Below, piece by piece: positions 46,241-58,733 of a stretch of DNA of 64,000 nucleotides. Position 1 is the stretch's first letter. Each line of letters begins with the position of its first letter. The translations under genes were made by a program, and so were the position numbers. The notes under the pieces were generated by a model that was given only the letters and a program-made list of their open reading frames with translations, was not told the origin of the DNA and made no database searches. The stretch comes from Epiperipatus broadwayi (lineage: Eukaryota > Onychophora > Udeonychophora > Euonychophora > Peripatidae), in NCBI GenBank assembly GCA_028023455.1, contig JAQFVV010012400.1, positions 16,361,490-16,425,489 on the forward strand, read 5' to 3'.

Positions 46241-46600
46241 CATCATCATCATCAACCATTATAAATCCACTGTAGGATGAAGGTCTCTCCAAGTTCAATC
46301 CATCTTTTCCTATTTTTAGCTTCTCTTCTCCACATCACCCCTGCACACTTTCTTATTTCATCCACCCATCTCACATGTGGTCTCTTTCTGGGTCTTTTAC
46401 AATCTCTTGGAATCCAGTTTAAAATTTCAATTGTCATCTATTATCATCTCTTCTAACAATATGTTTAACCCAACTCCACTTCAGTCTTTTAATTTTTTCA
46501 ATGAGGTAGTAACACCTGTTTGTTCTTTTACCCATACATTGCGTTTTCGATCTCTTCTAATTACTCCCAACATGCATCTTCCATGCTTCTTTGAGGAATA
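46241..46600 (-). mobile_element. RTE 3' fragment, minus strand, C-terminal block readable
   Basis: EILNWIPRDCKRPRKRPHVR and WVDEIRKCAGVMWRREAKNR read in one frame (46437-46252), followed by a conserved C-terminal LGETFILQWI. The 3' end is (ATG)n-like, with CATCATCATCATCAAC at 46240-46255. The upstream part is decayed. This is the best-preserved RTE C-terminus among the fragments. Confidence 0.88.
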
Positions 46601-49414
46601 TATGGAACCATAAAGTTGCATTATCTGATGTTAAACATGGTTCTATTGTTACAATTTTGTAAAAATAAAGAGAAAGCAGTACTTATTATGAAATATTATT
46701 GTTACTCAATACTTTCAATTTAAAAAAAACAAGATTCAATACTCAGAAGTTCATAAAAAATTTGAGTACTAAAGAATCAGAACTGGAACTGACCTATAGA
46801 CTTTACATTCCAGAGTCTGTGCCAAATTATACATAACAATTTCTTCAATGATTTTATTGAATAGGTTGTTGCCTGTAAGATAAGTATTTCACTAAAATAG
46901 TTTGATTTCAGAGGATTGAAAAGAGCTGCAAATATATTTCTATTGGCAGGCAGATGCAAAAAAAAGGTCAATAACAGTATAACTTATACATTGCTTTCAT
47001 TGATTTGATGAAAATTTGTCTTAGTTAATCAATAATTGTGGCGATGTTCAAAAATAACTGACTGTCCATATAAGTCAATTAGCTAATATACATTATATAT
47101 CTTCCAGATAGTTTGAAAAATATTTTTCTTTTCACTTTTTTTTTTTAGTTCTTTAGATCTCTTTCATTTATTAGTATATATATCTTTTTACAATGTATTA
47201 CATTTTTTAAAAAAATTATATTTTCTACAGTAGTTAAAAAAACAAAAAAAAAATGGAGTTAATATTTTAACTTCTAACTGCTAATTCTAACTTGTATCAT
47301 GTAATAATAAATAAAACTTAAAAAAAAAAAAAAAATCAGATATTACAATATAAAATTAGCATTTTTACTTAAAATACTTTCTGTAAAAGAATTACCATAT
47401 ATATATTATTTTTATTCATTATTTACAAATTCAAGTAATCAATAGATAATATCAGATGGAAGAATAGGAGCAAGAGAAATATAGTTTGCCACATAAAAGT
47501 AATGCTTATGCTGGAGTCATGTACTGCTTTCTTGTGTTTAATATATAATTAAATAAAAATTCCAAATTCTGGCATCTTAAAATATTATTATTATATTTTA
47601 GCTTAAAAAAATAGAAAGCTTTTATGAAGTCAAATCGGCAAACATAAAAAAAAAAAAAAATTGTCAGAACAAAATAATAAACCATCTGAAAAAATAATTA
47701 TGTTTTTAATTAAAAATGAGTCTGGCTTTAATAACATTTAACATGATCTTTAAATCAGACACTTATAAATATTATTTAATGATTAAATAAATTATAAAAT
47801 GTTCTAAACTTCTAGTATTTAGTCAAGTAGATAGAATAATGCAAAAAAGATCACAGATTCCAACAGAAAAGTGAGAAAGGAGTCATAAAATTCATAATAA
47901 AGGAGGATTACTCTTAATCCATAGTGCCTTATATAATCATTTGCTACATGCCTGTGAATTGATTATTCAAATTCAAAACTAGATATGCTATAATATTTTA
48001 CAATAGGATCTGCTACAATTTATGTATGTTCTCTGTTAGAAAGAAAGTTGAAGTAATTAGACAAGAGAATATTATAATCAAGCAATAATATTATATCATC
48101 AATGATGGCTAATGATATTGATCAACTCTTTCTTAACATCATTATTTAAACTACACCATAAACATTAATAATCCCTTTACATCATTAAAGTACACATATT
48201 AAATAAATTTGACTTTGTTAATTCTCAGAATCATTAAGTAAACAATTTTTTTATAAGATTTGCTTTAAGTTTTTTTTAAAAAGCATCAATAAATAAATAC
48301 ATTTTTTTAAGTTATAACATATGGAATTGTCTAGCATACATTAATTTTACTAAATGACTACATAACTCATTAAAGTTTGCTGGATAACGCTAAATATAAA
48401 ATGATAATAAGTTTAAATATGTTATAGAAGTGATTAGCAATGGAAATATTACTGCTTGCAGTATATGCTGATGGAGATTTCTGAATTATTTTTGTGTACA
48501 GAATTAACGCTTATGTGTATATCTATGTTAAAGTTTGATTTGTAAAAATAAAACTAGATTTCACTTCATGTATACTGTAATGACAAAACAGAAAATACAC
48601 TTCTTCCCAATGTTAATTTTAAAAAAGATAGCAATTGATGTCTTTAAAGTTAAACTTGATAAATGTAATCCTAACAATTCAAAATATGGCTGACAAAATA
48701 ATAAATTTAGTAAAAAAAATCAAATGATATATTGCTTAGAGTTCATAAAAAATTTGAGCACCAAAAATGATGGAGCTGGACAACAATCCATGGATTTTGA
48801 CATCTAGAATCTGTTACTCTATACTATATCGAACTATTCAGGACAATCAATGCAATTAAATATCTAGAATGAAAGACTTCAAAATTTTGTGACTTCATGT
48901 ACCTTCTGCCATTAAATTATCACATTCTACAAGAAAATGCTAATGACAAAATAAGATCAATATATGGTAGGATCAAAATAACTATATTCCAAACAACAGA
49001 TCAAAGTCTTAACCCACAAGTTTATATATCACAATAAATAACATTAACATATGTAAAAACAAAATAATTTTTATTACATATATCAACTCATATATATATA
49101 ACATAAATTGTTTTAAAATGCTTAATAAAAAAATTGTAAAATTATTATTACATAATAATAAAAGATTTTCTTGCAGATTCATGCAAACTATTTCACATTA
49201 ATAAAAAATGAGAAATTATTTTTTAATATTATTTAAATAAAATTGTTTTTGTAAATATTGTATACATATATGACTCTACACCCATAGCTTCATTATTTAT
49301 GCATAAAGAAGAAAAAAAGAAGTCATCTTCAAATCTTTATGTTTGCAATGTTGTAGCTGTCATGAAGCAAACCAAGGTAATGTGTAGTACAGATACCTGG
49401 TTTTAAAGGTTCAA
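46601..49414. other. Non-coding stretch with a diverged dispersed repeat
   Basis: A segment at about 46748-46830 and one at about 48738-48840 share GTTCATAAAAAATTTGAG, then related ACTAAAGAATCAGAACTGGA-type and TTCTAGAATCTGTTAC-type sequence. The family is unknown. The rest shows nothing beyond homopolymer runs. Confidence 0.45.
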
Positions 49415-49525
49415 CCTGTTTAACATTGAGATGTTAGAATAAATTGTTAGAAGGATGCCAAGCAATGGCAAAGTATTACTGATAATGATGAAATATTATT
49501 TCTAACATCTCAATGTTAAAACAGG
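49415..49525. repeat. Short hairpin element, 25-27-bp arms
   Basis: The left arm CCTGTTTAACATTGAGATGT (from 49415) pairs with a right arm ending in ACATCTCAATGTTAAAACAGG (to 49525), with one extra base. The 60-nt centre is not palindromic. No target duplication was found. It is probably a small foldback or MITE remnant. Confidence 0.75.
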
Positions 49526-49561
49526 ATCAGCAAAATTATTGGACTATGATGAAAAATTTAT

Positions 49562-49752
49562 TAAACAGGCAAAACTCTTCATACAGTAGTGCCACTCTGT
49601 GCTACAGAGCAATCAATTTGGATGCCAGAAGGTTTGTGCATAAAATCCCCATTCATTGATTACTCTGATTGGCACAGGATGGCATTACTGTATGGAGAGT
49701 ATTGCCTGTTTAATAACAGTTATGTGCTAGCATAAGAGATGGTGATCATGTG
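49562..49752 (-). repeat. Foldback element, family F2, second copy with 13-bp TSD
   Basis: This is the opposite orientation to the copy at 25.5 kb. Exact flanking repeats ATGAAAAATTTAT (49549-49561 and 49753-49765) define the insertion. The arms TAAACAGGCAAAACTCTTCA and GGAGAGTATTGCCTGTTTA are present, and the same lead sequence (CACATGATCACCATCTCTTA on the minus strand) closes the other end. The central region is shorter than in the first copy. Confidence 0.88.
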
Positions 49753-49765
49753 ATGAAAAATTTAT

Positions 49766-50947
49766 ATGATTAAATTTTCTTTTACCAAAATAAAACATTA
49801 TATTAGCATCATATAATGATTATTAAAATGTTAAAAACAAAACAGAAATATTACAAAGATAAATCAAATTACACAATTACCTGAGATTACATACATATAA
49901 GTAAAAATACTGTATTGATATATATGAATGTGAATATAATTCTAATAATCAAAAAGTTAAAAAATATAATAATTAGCATATAAAATTAAAGTTGAATCAA
50001 ACTTTGTTTTTCATTTGCAACAAAAACTATGGAAAAACTATGTTAATATGCATGTTGCCAAGCAATAAATTTTGAACAGTAATTGCATTCTTCACTGTTT
50101 TTATTTGTGTTTATTCAAAAAGTCCCCCCCCACACACACCCTCAAATAAAAAAAAAAGTCAACAAACAACAGATATGCTAAATTATTACTGAGATTTTAA
50201 TTTCACATTTTCCTTAGAGACTGTTAGAATTAAAATATGATTAACAAAACCAGTAAAAATAAGCTGACGGCCAGATTTTCCTAACTTTCTTTTTAGGTAG
50301 AAAATAGCAAAATGTATTATTCAATTCCCACAATGCACAAAGCTCATTTTCTTCAGAAACAAATCAATTAAAGTATGCAATAATAATAATATTAAATAAA
50401 AATTACATCATATATAAAAGTTTTATCTAAAGATAAATTTAAAGACAAAAAAAGAGTATTTCTTGGTATTGAGGTACAATGATAAAAAAAAAAAAAAAAC
50501 ATTGTCATCATCAGGAGACATTAGCCATGGCTCACTATCCAAATCAAAATTTATTCTATTTTTTTTTTTGTGTGTATGTGATTTTATTTGAGGAAAAACT
50601 ACACACCTATTTCCAACCTTAGTAATTTTCATATTTTTAAACATCTATGAATTCAGTTCATAATGTAAGTAATAACATTTCAACAAATTTGTTTTTAAAA
50701 ACAAAACATTTCTGTATGGAAACATCTGCTCTGTTGTGCAAACATACTACCTCTATTGGCTTATAAAATATCAAGTTTTTACTGTTATCACTTTTGCTAT
50801 TACCTCTATTGTTAAGACATCTCATTTTACCTTAGCAGCTTAAATTTCAATTAAAGATACTTCAAAATCTTTAATATATAACTCTAGAATACTGATGTTA
50901 ATGCTGATATTTAAAAAATACATACATATATTCATATTGCATAACCG
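49766..50947. other. Non-coding A+T-rich stretch
   Basis: A C7 run followed by CACACACAC lies near 50125-50140. Nothing else is recognised. Confidence 0.4.
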
Positions 50948-51612
50948 CAAAAAAGAATTTGCTATTAACTGAAAAGAGACCCTTTGATACCTTAAAAAAT
51001 CTGAGCAGGGGAAATTTCCTAATGTCCATTCCATATGTGCTTGTCATTGCAGCTGTTATTATTACGTGATTATTCATAAAATATACAAATATGGATGGGC
51101 TGCTCATCAACAAACATCCAGCATGGTGAATTTATTAGCTTTTTAGTTCTGAGTTTAAGATTGAGAAACATCATGGTCGTTCTTCTAGGCAGCCTGATAG
51201 CCCTTTACTGAAATATCAATAGAATTTTCTTGAAGACAGAAATGTGTGAATGAAAGAATTTTTTTTTCTATTAGATATTTACAATCATGACACAAAACTA
51301 AATCACAGTCCTTATTCCCAGTAGAGTTAGTTATAAAGTTTCCAGCCAAGCCAGAGGTTGGTGACCAAAGATGGAGGTGCTAAGAATATCCTGATTGTGG
51401 ACTCAAGCTGTCATTTATTTGATGATGATCTTTTATTTAAATATTTATAACTGCAGATCATTTTTAAATGAAAGAAAGATTTCAAGAATTGAAAAAAGAA
51501 TTGTCTAATATTAAATGGGATATTATTGAACTTTGTCAAGTTAGAAAAAAAAGAGAGGAGATGATTTTAAAAATAAACATGTACTATACTACAAAGACAC
51601 AAACATTGGAAG

Positions 51613-53034
51613 GGTATTGATTTAGAGTGCGCTCATGACTATTTTGAATTCTAAGGACCGCACAAAACCACAGCTGACTCATTCAAGCAATAAATAACAT
51701 CGAATAATCCATATATAGTCGCAACTTGACCATTCAATACAAAATCCCAATTTACATGAATAATTAAAAAATTAAAGTGCAAATTTCGTACACGTGACTA
51801 AAATATACAAAATATAAAAAATGGGATGAATGAATACATTTTGAATACTAAAAGCTTATAATTTTAAAATACGAATTTAAAATACTTAAACAGAAAAAGT
51901 AAACAAAGAAAAATAATGGACACATATATTAATTAAAAAACCACATGTTAAAATTGATCAAATCAAGCTTATAATTTCGAAATATTAAAAGTTTATAACT
52001 TCTAAAATATGAATTTTGAATAAACGTAGAAACAATTGCAGAAACATATTAATTATACAATTAATAATAAATCACATTTTATCTTATCATCGGTCGAAAT
52101 AATGATTGTCTAAAGTGAAGAATATTAATTTTACAATTAATAAAAAATTAATAAACCAGAGTTTTTTCTTACCAAAGAGAGTAAATAATGTTGTGTGCTT
52201 CATTTCTCACAAGTTGTTATTTGATGCCAGATGATAAAAAGTCTAAATGAAAGACATTCATTAAATTTCTCAAAGATACTAACACTACATTCCCATTGAT
52301 GAAAAAGTTAGTGTTTATCTTATTTAAAATCCAATACCTCTTTTACACTTGAAGTAATCAACAAATTTTTATTAAAATCTATAAATATTTTTTTTAAACA
52401 TGTTCCAATGTTCACTTGTTGATGGCAAAACTCACTTCTATGTAAAATAAAAAATTATGTAAATAGATATACAGATTTATAACAATTTCAAAAGCCCATA
52501 AAGACTTCACATGATCAAGTCTAGATCTGATATCCGCATCAAGAGATCAAACGTGAACAATGCTATTTTTTATTTCCATTTTTTTTCTAGCTAGGAACAA
52601 AGAAAGTATACAACATCAGTTTCTTTCTGCTAAGAAGAAATCCAATTAATTGTAAAATTAATATGCTTTATTTCATATGATTAAGGGCATATATCGTAAT
52701 AAAATTCATATTTTAGAAATTATGAGCTTTTTGTATTTCAAAATTATAAGCTTGATTTCATCATATTTCTGCATCCCCTCCCCTTCTACATACTTCGATG
52801 CTGCGTGGTATCATTATTGTAATAAAATTTGTATTTTGGAGGTTATAAACTTTTAATATTTAGACTGCGCTCACCGCTATTTTGAATTCCAAGGATTGCT
52901 CCAAATTACCACTGATACATCCAAGTGATCCTATGTGGATTATTCAATATCATTTATCGCTTGGATATGTCAGCAGTAGTTTTGGGCAGTCCTTAGAATC
53001 CAAAATGGCAGTGAACACATTCTAAATCAGCCCC
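51613..53034. mobile_element. Foldback-type DNA transposon in the RTE, 9-bp TSD
   Basis: An exact 9-bp direct repeat CATTGGAAG (51604-51612 and 53035-53043) flanks 1422 bp. The ends are inverted: TGATTTAGAGTGCGCTCA and CTATTTTGAATTCTAAGGAC on the left match, inverted, the right end ACATTCTAAATCAGCCCC and GTCCTTAGAATCCAAAATGG. The right end is itself a near-palindrome (about 52861-53030), so the terminal arm occurs three times. Inside, AAGCTTATAATTTCGAAATA-type repeats recur in both orientations. No transposase is visible. The 9-bp TSD and long arms fit a non-autonomous Mutator-like, Merlin-like or foldback element; the superfamily is not decided. Confidence 0.85.
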
Positions 53035-53591
53035 CATTGGAAGTGTGATGGACTCGGATTCATTATAAATAAAAAGTGGAAAAATATCACCGTGGAGATT
53101 GATGGTGTATCAATCAGAGTGGTGAGATTAGTATTCAACTTAATGATTTATATCAAATGCAGATAATCCAGATTTATAGTTTAACAAGTTCTCAATGTAA
53201 TGAAGAATTGGAGAATTTTTATATATATACAAAAGGAGATCTAACATTTTAAATTTGTCATGGAAGACTTTAATACTAGAATTGGTAAATAATTCAAAGA
53301 TGAAAATGCTGTAGGTAAATTTGGTTATGGTGATAGAAATAAGAAAACATAGACTTGTTTGCAGAAAAAGAAATGTTTATATTTTTTAATTATTTTTTTT
53401 TTAGAAAAATGCTAAACGGAAATAAACATGGAAGCATCTAAGTGAAAATACTGCAGAATTGGATTATATTTTGACTAATAGAAAATATGTATTTCAAATT
53501 TGTAATGTTCTTAATAAATTCAACACAGGATATGATCATCGATTAGTGAGATACATGTAAGGGACAAAAAAAATTATTAAGAAAAACAGTT

Positions 53592-54562
53592 CACCTGGGT
53601 CTCGTTTTATGCGGTAGATAGGTTCCACAAAAAACCTGCATTAAAAAAAATCTCACAAAAATAGACTTAATTTACTTTGAAAAATGGGGGATAGGTATTG
53701 TAATTTTCAGAATTCGCATAAAAGCAAAGCAACAAGAAAAAATTACTTTAAATTTTGCATTAAAAAAATAAGCAAATAAAGTATGACTAATAAAAAAATT
53801 TCAAATATTTGAAAAAAATTAATACAAGACAAACTTTTTTTACTTTTTTTATTACTACAGTATTTAATTTTACATTTTTCATACATATTTTAATCATTAT
53901 CGCTAGTGTTTGTTTGTAAACTGGTAAGAAATCCGATTCAATGTAATGTGATGTATTGTGGCTTCTCCTTAAATGAAGTCAAGAATTTCTCAGCAATTAT
54001 GCCCAGAGAAACCTGTTGCAACTTTATTTTTATTCGTGATGTGATGTACAACTAGCGCCATTTTCAGTCTTGTGCTGTGTTAATGGTTTTCTGTTTCTAT
54101 ATTAAAAAAATGAGATGCAATTAAAACAAAAAGATTATACCTTATCATTAGAAAGATTATTTTCAGTTTATAAAATCTTTTTTATTTTAAAAATCTAAAA
54201 GATTATTTATTTCTGTTATATATAACAAAATACTTTTTAAAAGTTTAAATTTTTTGAATATTTATTGTGATATTTTTATATGTAAGTATAAATCTATTAT
54301 TAATATTTACTCATTAGTATAAATAGGTTATTTACATAGAAGCTAAGTTCTAAATACAGCTTCGGGCCATATTCACATTAGCTGCTAATATAACATATTT
54401 TTGAAAAAAAAAAAAAAATTTCAAGTCAAAATAAGTTATTAATAATTTAAATTTCTTGATATCTAATAAATATAGTGAAATATGAAAGATATTAAGAAGA
54501 AAAGTGAATTACATAACTTGAAAATTGCATTAAAATAATCCTCATAAAACAAGACCCAGGTG
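53592..54562. mobile_element. Non-autonomous pogo/Tigger-like element in the RTE
   Basis: Inverted termini CACCTGGGTCTCGTTTTATG (left) and its near-complement at 54540-54562 (AAAACAAGACCCAGGTG) match 21 of 23 bases. Just inside the left end, ATGCGGTAGATAGGTTCCAC and AAACCTGCATTAAAA recall Tigger-type ends. The right flank is TA; the left reads TT, so the TA duplication is only half preserved. The surrounding RTE sequence resumes on both sides. There is no transposase frame. The family call is inference from the end sequence. Confidence 0.65.
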
Positions 54563-56612
54563 TATTCAGAAACATTCCAATGAATTTAAATTAGAACTTG
54601 CAAATAATTTTCAAATATTAACAGATTTTGAAAACATGATTCAGATTTGAAAAAAAACAACAGAAAGATAACTGATACACTTTTAAAAACTGCAACAAAA
54701 GTAGCGGATACAAAATAGCAGCAAATTTCTGCGACAAGATAATTTGTGAAGAAAATAAGAAATATGAAAATATATAAGTGATGCATTAAAAAGAATTGAA
54801 TATCTAGAATTTTATAAAATGGTGTGAAAAAAAGTTGATAATATAAAAAACCTAATTGTGAATTAGCAAGGAAAGCTATAGAAAACAATAAAACTCTCAT
54901 AAGTGTAAAACAACATATTGGGATTGATAGGAAACTTATTTCTGCAATAATAATAAAAAATAAAACTATTACTAAAAAATAATAATAATATGAAATGTGT
55001 GGAAGAGTTCTATCAAGAATTACATGGCAATACAGAAAAAGTATCTCCTACAACTACTACCTCTTCTGAATTGTCCAGGATTTTAAATGAAGAGGTGAGA
55101 AATGTAATTAAATCTATAAAGAAGGAATAAGCTCCAGGTAATGATAGAAATTTAAAAAAGCAGATAAAAAAAATTTTTTTTGGCAAAGTTATATACCAAA
55201 TGTCTAAACGATAAAGATGTACCAGATGATTGAAAGAATGCAGTATTAATATTAGTATTTTAAAAAGACGATAAAGAAACTATTCAAAATTACAGACCTA
55301 TCAGTCTCTTATCAGTTTTATACAAAAATTTTTCCAAGATACCCAACCAAAAAAACAAGCTGGATTTACAAGTGGTTTTAATATAGTGGATCATATCCAA
55401 GGATTAAGAGAAGTTATAGAAAGAACTAATGAATATGATTTGCTATTATGATTTAGATTTGTAGATTATGAAGAGGCATTTGATTCTATAAACATTTCTT
55501 CATTGATTAAATCTTTAGATCATTAAGGATATAGATCCAAGATGTTATCATATTCTGAAAAATATTTATAAAAATGCAACAGCAACTATTAGATTACATA
55601 ATGATATTAGGAAGATTAACATTAAGATGGGTGTATGACAGGGTAACTCCATATCTACAAAACTTTTTGTAGCAGTTTACATTAAGCATTTTGTGGGTTA
55701 AAATGGAATGTTAAATGAGTAAAAGCAAATAGAGATTATTTAAGTCATCTAGATTTTGCAGATGATGTAATTATTTTTGCAAATAATGCTTTAGAGCCTT
55801 AGGAAATGATGCAAGAGTTATCATATGAAATGAAGAAAATAGGACTAATGGTAAATGTTTTTAAAAAAAAAACTAAAATAATGTTTGATGGATTTTCTCA
55901 AAAGAAAAAAATAAAGATTGATAGTAATGAATTAGAAGTTAACAACTACAAATACTTTAGTTATTCTGCTAAGAATATGAGGACATTCACTAAGTTCTCG
56001 AAAGCACTAAGTCATTGTATTTTTATTTGCTCAGCTTCTCTATTGCAATGTCCCAGCATACTTAACATATATTATTACTACAGATGGAAACATAATAGAT
56101 AAAATTAATCATAAAATTAAATTTGGTTGGAATGCTTTTAGTACAAATAACTTAATATTAAAAGATTGTATGTCTATGTGTTTGAAAAGGTTTTAAATAA
56201 ATGTGTTTTACCAGTTCTTACTTATGGATGTGAGACTTGGATACTTAATAGAATAGCAATGGAAAGATGCATTTTGGGAATAATAAGAGATCAAAAACAA
56301 AATACATGAATGAAAGAACAAACAGATGTTACTGACATCATTGAAAGAATTAAGAAACTGGAATGGAGTTGGTATGGACATATTTCTAGAAGAGATGATA
56401 ATAACTGGACAGTTGAAATCTTAAACTGGATTCCAAGAGATTGTAAAAGACCTAGAAAAAGACCACATGTAAGATGGATGGATGAAATAAGTAGTATACT
56501 GGGATGATATGGAGAAAAGAGACTAGAGATCGGAGAAGAGAGATTGGATTTAGAGAGACCTTCATCCTGCAGTGGATCAATAATGGTTGAAAATGATAAT
56601 AGTGATTCATAT

Positions 56613-57205
56613 TACACAGGATTATCTTGCAGTCACTATGTTTTAAATTCTTGTTATCTTTGAGAGAAAACTGAAATAGTAACTAAATTTCATTTTAAAT
56701 TATGATTTAAGAAATTTATTTTATGTGTAAAAAAAAAGTACTGATTTTAAAGAGAAAAGTCTGTAAAATAAATGTTTAAATATATTTATTTTAGATATAA
56801 AAACAAGAACACTGATTTGCACATGTATATTTATATGTAAATATTTATAGTGTTAACAAACAAACAAACAAAAACAAGTTAAATATCTGAAAAGTTAATT
56901 TTTACAAGTGCAAGTACAGAAAACATGAAAGAATAAAAAATAAAATAAAACTAACTATGAAAACTAAGAGTTTAATCAGGTTGAGAATAATGACCTTTTG
57001 TTGTTGCAGTTTTGGAAATTTCCTGTAGTAGAATATTTTAATAGCATATAAATAAATTACTTTCCAGAAAAAAAAATAGCTTTGGGCATCAAAAAGTGGG
57101 AGAGAAAAGCAATTTAAGAAAAAATCAAATTGTTAAATGACTAGTAACTCAGATAGATCTGTGTTCATTTAATTTTGATTTTTTTTTATGGCAAATTGTA
57201 GCAAA
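56613..57205. other. Non-coding A+T-rich spacer
   Basis: Nothing recognisable. Confidence 0.4.
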
Positions 57206-57207
57206 TT

Positions 57208-57281
57208 AAGTAATACTAATGAATAATATTTCTGTAATTTTCACTTCACTCCTCTGCATGGAAGATAAAGACTGGTTTCTA
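57208..57281 (+). repeat. M1 inverted-repeat family, left-arm fragment
   Basis: TAATACTAATGAATAATATTTCTG and GACTGGTTTCTATCCATC match the left part of the element at 57531. The middle is diverged. It runs directly into a minus-strand S1 SINE fragment. Confidence 0.65.
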
Positions 57282-57440
57282 TCCATCTTTAACACCTTGT
57301 GGAGGGATGAAATCATAAATATATGATCCAAGACATGTGAAAAAGATGTATGACTCCCCAAGATACACATTTTGTGCTGCACCAGCACACATTAATTGGC
57401 CCAGATCATAATCTCTTATACATACCTTTAACATTGTTAA
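57282..57440 (-). repeat. SINE-like dispersed repeat, family S1
   Basis: The reverse complement contains GATCTGGGCCAATTAATGTG, then a CTGGTGCAGCACAAAATGTG block, then CATACATCTTTTTCACATGT, in the S1 order with substitutions. It lacks the tRNA-like head. Confidence 0.65.
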
Positions 57441-57530
57441 GGATATATATAGAGAGAAAATTACTACAGTTTAATAGATAAGTGTCAATCTTTGACACAA
57501 TGGAAGTATATTAATAATTTTTAGTAGACA

Positions 57531-57819
57531 TTCATTAGACTAAAGAATATTCAATAATGAATAATATTTCTGTAGTTTAATTTTCGCTACACCACTGTCA
57601 AGCAAGATGAGAAACTGGTTTCTATCCATCATTGTTCAGTATATACTGATAGCAAATTATTACAGTTTAATTGATAGGTATCAAACTTTCTGCCCTCACA
57701 ACTTTGACATAAACCACTTAATGGAAGTATATATTAATGAATCCCTATCTTGCTTGAGAGTAGTGAAAATTACACTACAGCAATATTATTCATTATTGGG
57801 TAATCTCTAGTCTAATGAA
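57531..57819. repeat. M1 inverted-repeat (MITE-like) element
   Basis: The left arm (about 57531-57610: TTCATTAGACTAAAGAATAT, AATAATGAATAATATTTCTG, TCAAGCAAGAT) pairs with the right arm (about 57748-57819: ATCTTGCTTGAGAG, CAATATTATTCATTATTGGG, CTCTAGTCTAATGAA). The centre holds CAGTTTAATTGATAGGTATC, of which a shorter relative lies at 57465-57515. One arm also occurs at 18253-18343. It is non-coding. No secure target duplication was found. Confidence 0.75.
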
Positions 57820-58733
57820 GGACTAATAAAAATAAGTAATATTAATGATTTGTTATTATCAATTTTGTTACAGTAATTGTAAAATATCACAAATAAAATG
57901 ACTGCTATTTATGAATTTAATATTACATAAAAAGTGTAACTTTTATATTTCATCGGAAAAAATAAAGATCAAGCAGACACATTCATATGCATGCCCATTC
58001 TGCATACAGTATATACTTACATAGTTATGCTTTCTCTCAATTTATCATTCCATTATTTTTTCATAATAATATTATGCTTTTATTTTGATTTATTTCTTAA
58101 ATTTGTATAATTTTGAAATTAAACTGTATCTGGCTATGTATAAGTAGATTACTGTTAATTCAAATTGCATGAATTTAAATCCCTTTATTTTCTGAACATT
58201 TGAAGCCAGATAATATAGCATTGTAAAAATTTTAACAAAGATATCAATTGACATAACTCAGATATCAATAAAATGTTGAATAGTTAAAAAGTCATGTCAA
58301 AATATGTTTATTCATATACAATGTAATATATACTTATTTTCAACTGTTTTCAACATATAAAACAAAAATTTACAATTCTGTGCTAAAATTCCATTTTCAA
58401 AACAAAGCTTTTTAATGCCAGAAACGATTTTGAAAATATATAATCAGAGCATAATATATTTATTATAATTTTTTATGAAGTTTAATTTACCTATAAGATG
58501 TATGAATATGAAAACATTTGTAATCTTATCCTAGAAGTTTGTTTAAAAAAATAAATAAATAAACTTTTTTTAGATATCAGTTTTAATATCCAAGAACAAT
58601 TGCATGAACCACTTGATATATTTATCCATAAACTATGTGTATATATAATTATTCATATGATAGTCCAAATCAAACATGGTCGCATTAGCCACTTAATATG
58701 ACAACATAGTAAATTAGCATCATTTATATATAC

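Larger units (their letters stand above)
51440..56507 (+). pseudogene. RTE endonuclease-reverse transcriptase, broken and interrupted
   Basis: Same protein as the minus-strand copy. Readable blocks: an endonuclease start (LKKELSNIKWDIIELCQVRK, about 51490-51550); FIINKKWKN after the first insertion; DYILTNRKYVFQ (about 53463) and TGYDHRLV; reverse transcriptase NYRPISLLSVLYK (about 55288-55326), FVDYEEAFDSI (about 55459-55490), and LDFADDVIIFANNALE (from 55749), in which the catalytic FADD is intact; and the C-terminal EILNWIPRDCKRPRKRPHVR (from about 56415). Stops and shifts separate the blocks. Unlike the 28-kb copy, the polymerase active site itself is not mutated, but the protein cannot be made. 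Confidence 0.9.
50948..56612 (+). mobile_element. RTE/BovB-like retrotransposon, plus strand, split by two insertions
   Basis: It aligns end to end with the minus-strand copy at 27.3-30.4 kb. The 5' leader runs from about 50948 (AAGAATTTGCTATTAACTGA), the endonuclease is at about 51440-51612 and 53044-53590, the reverse transcriptase and C-terminus are at about 54563-56507, and the 3' end follows TGCAGTGGATCAATAATGG. Two foreign blocks, 51613-53034 and 53592-54562, interrupt it. Without them and one target duplication, the element is about 3.26 kb, a normal RTE length. It was therefore inserted before both guests. Confidence 0.92.

Noticed and set aside
50840-51113. Minus-strand open frames at the RTE 5' end
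   Set aside because: They lie antisense in the RTE 5' untranslated leader and are not conserved in the copy at 30 kb.
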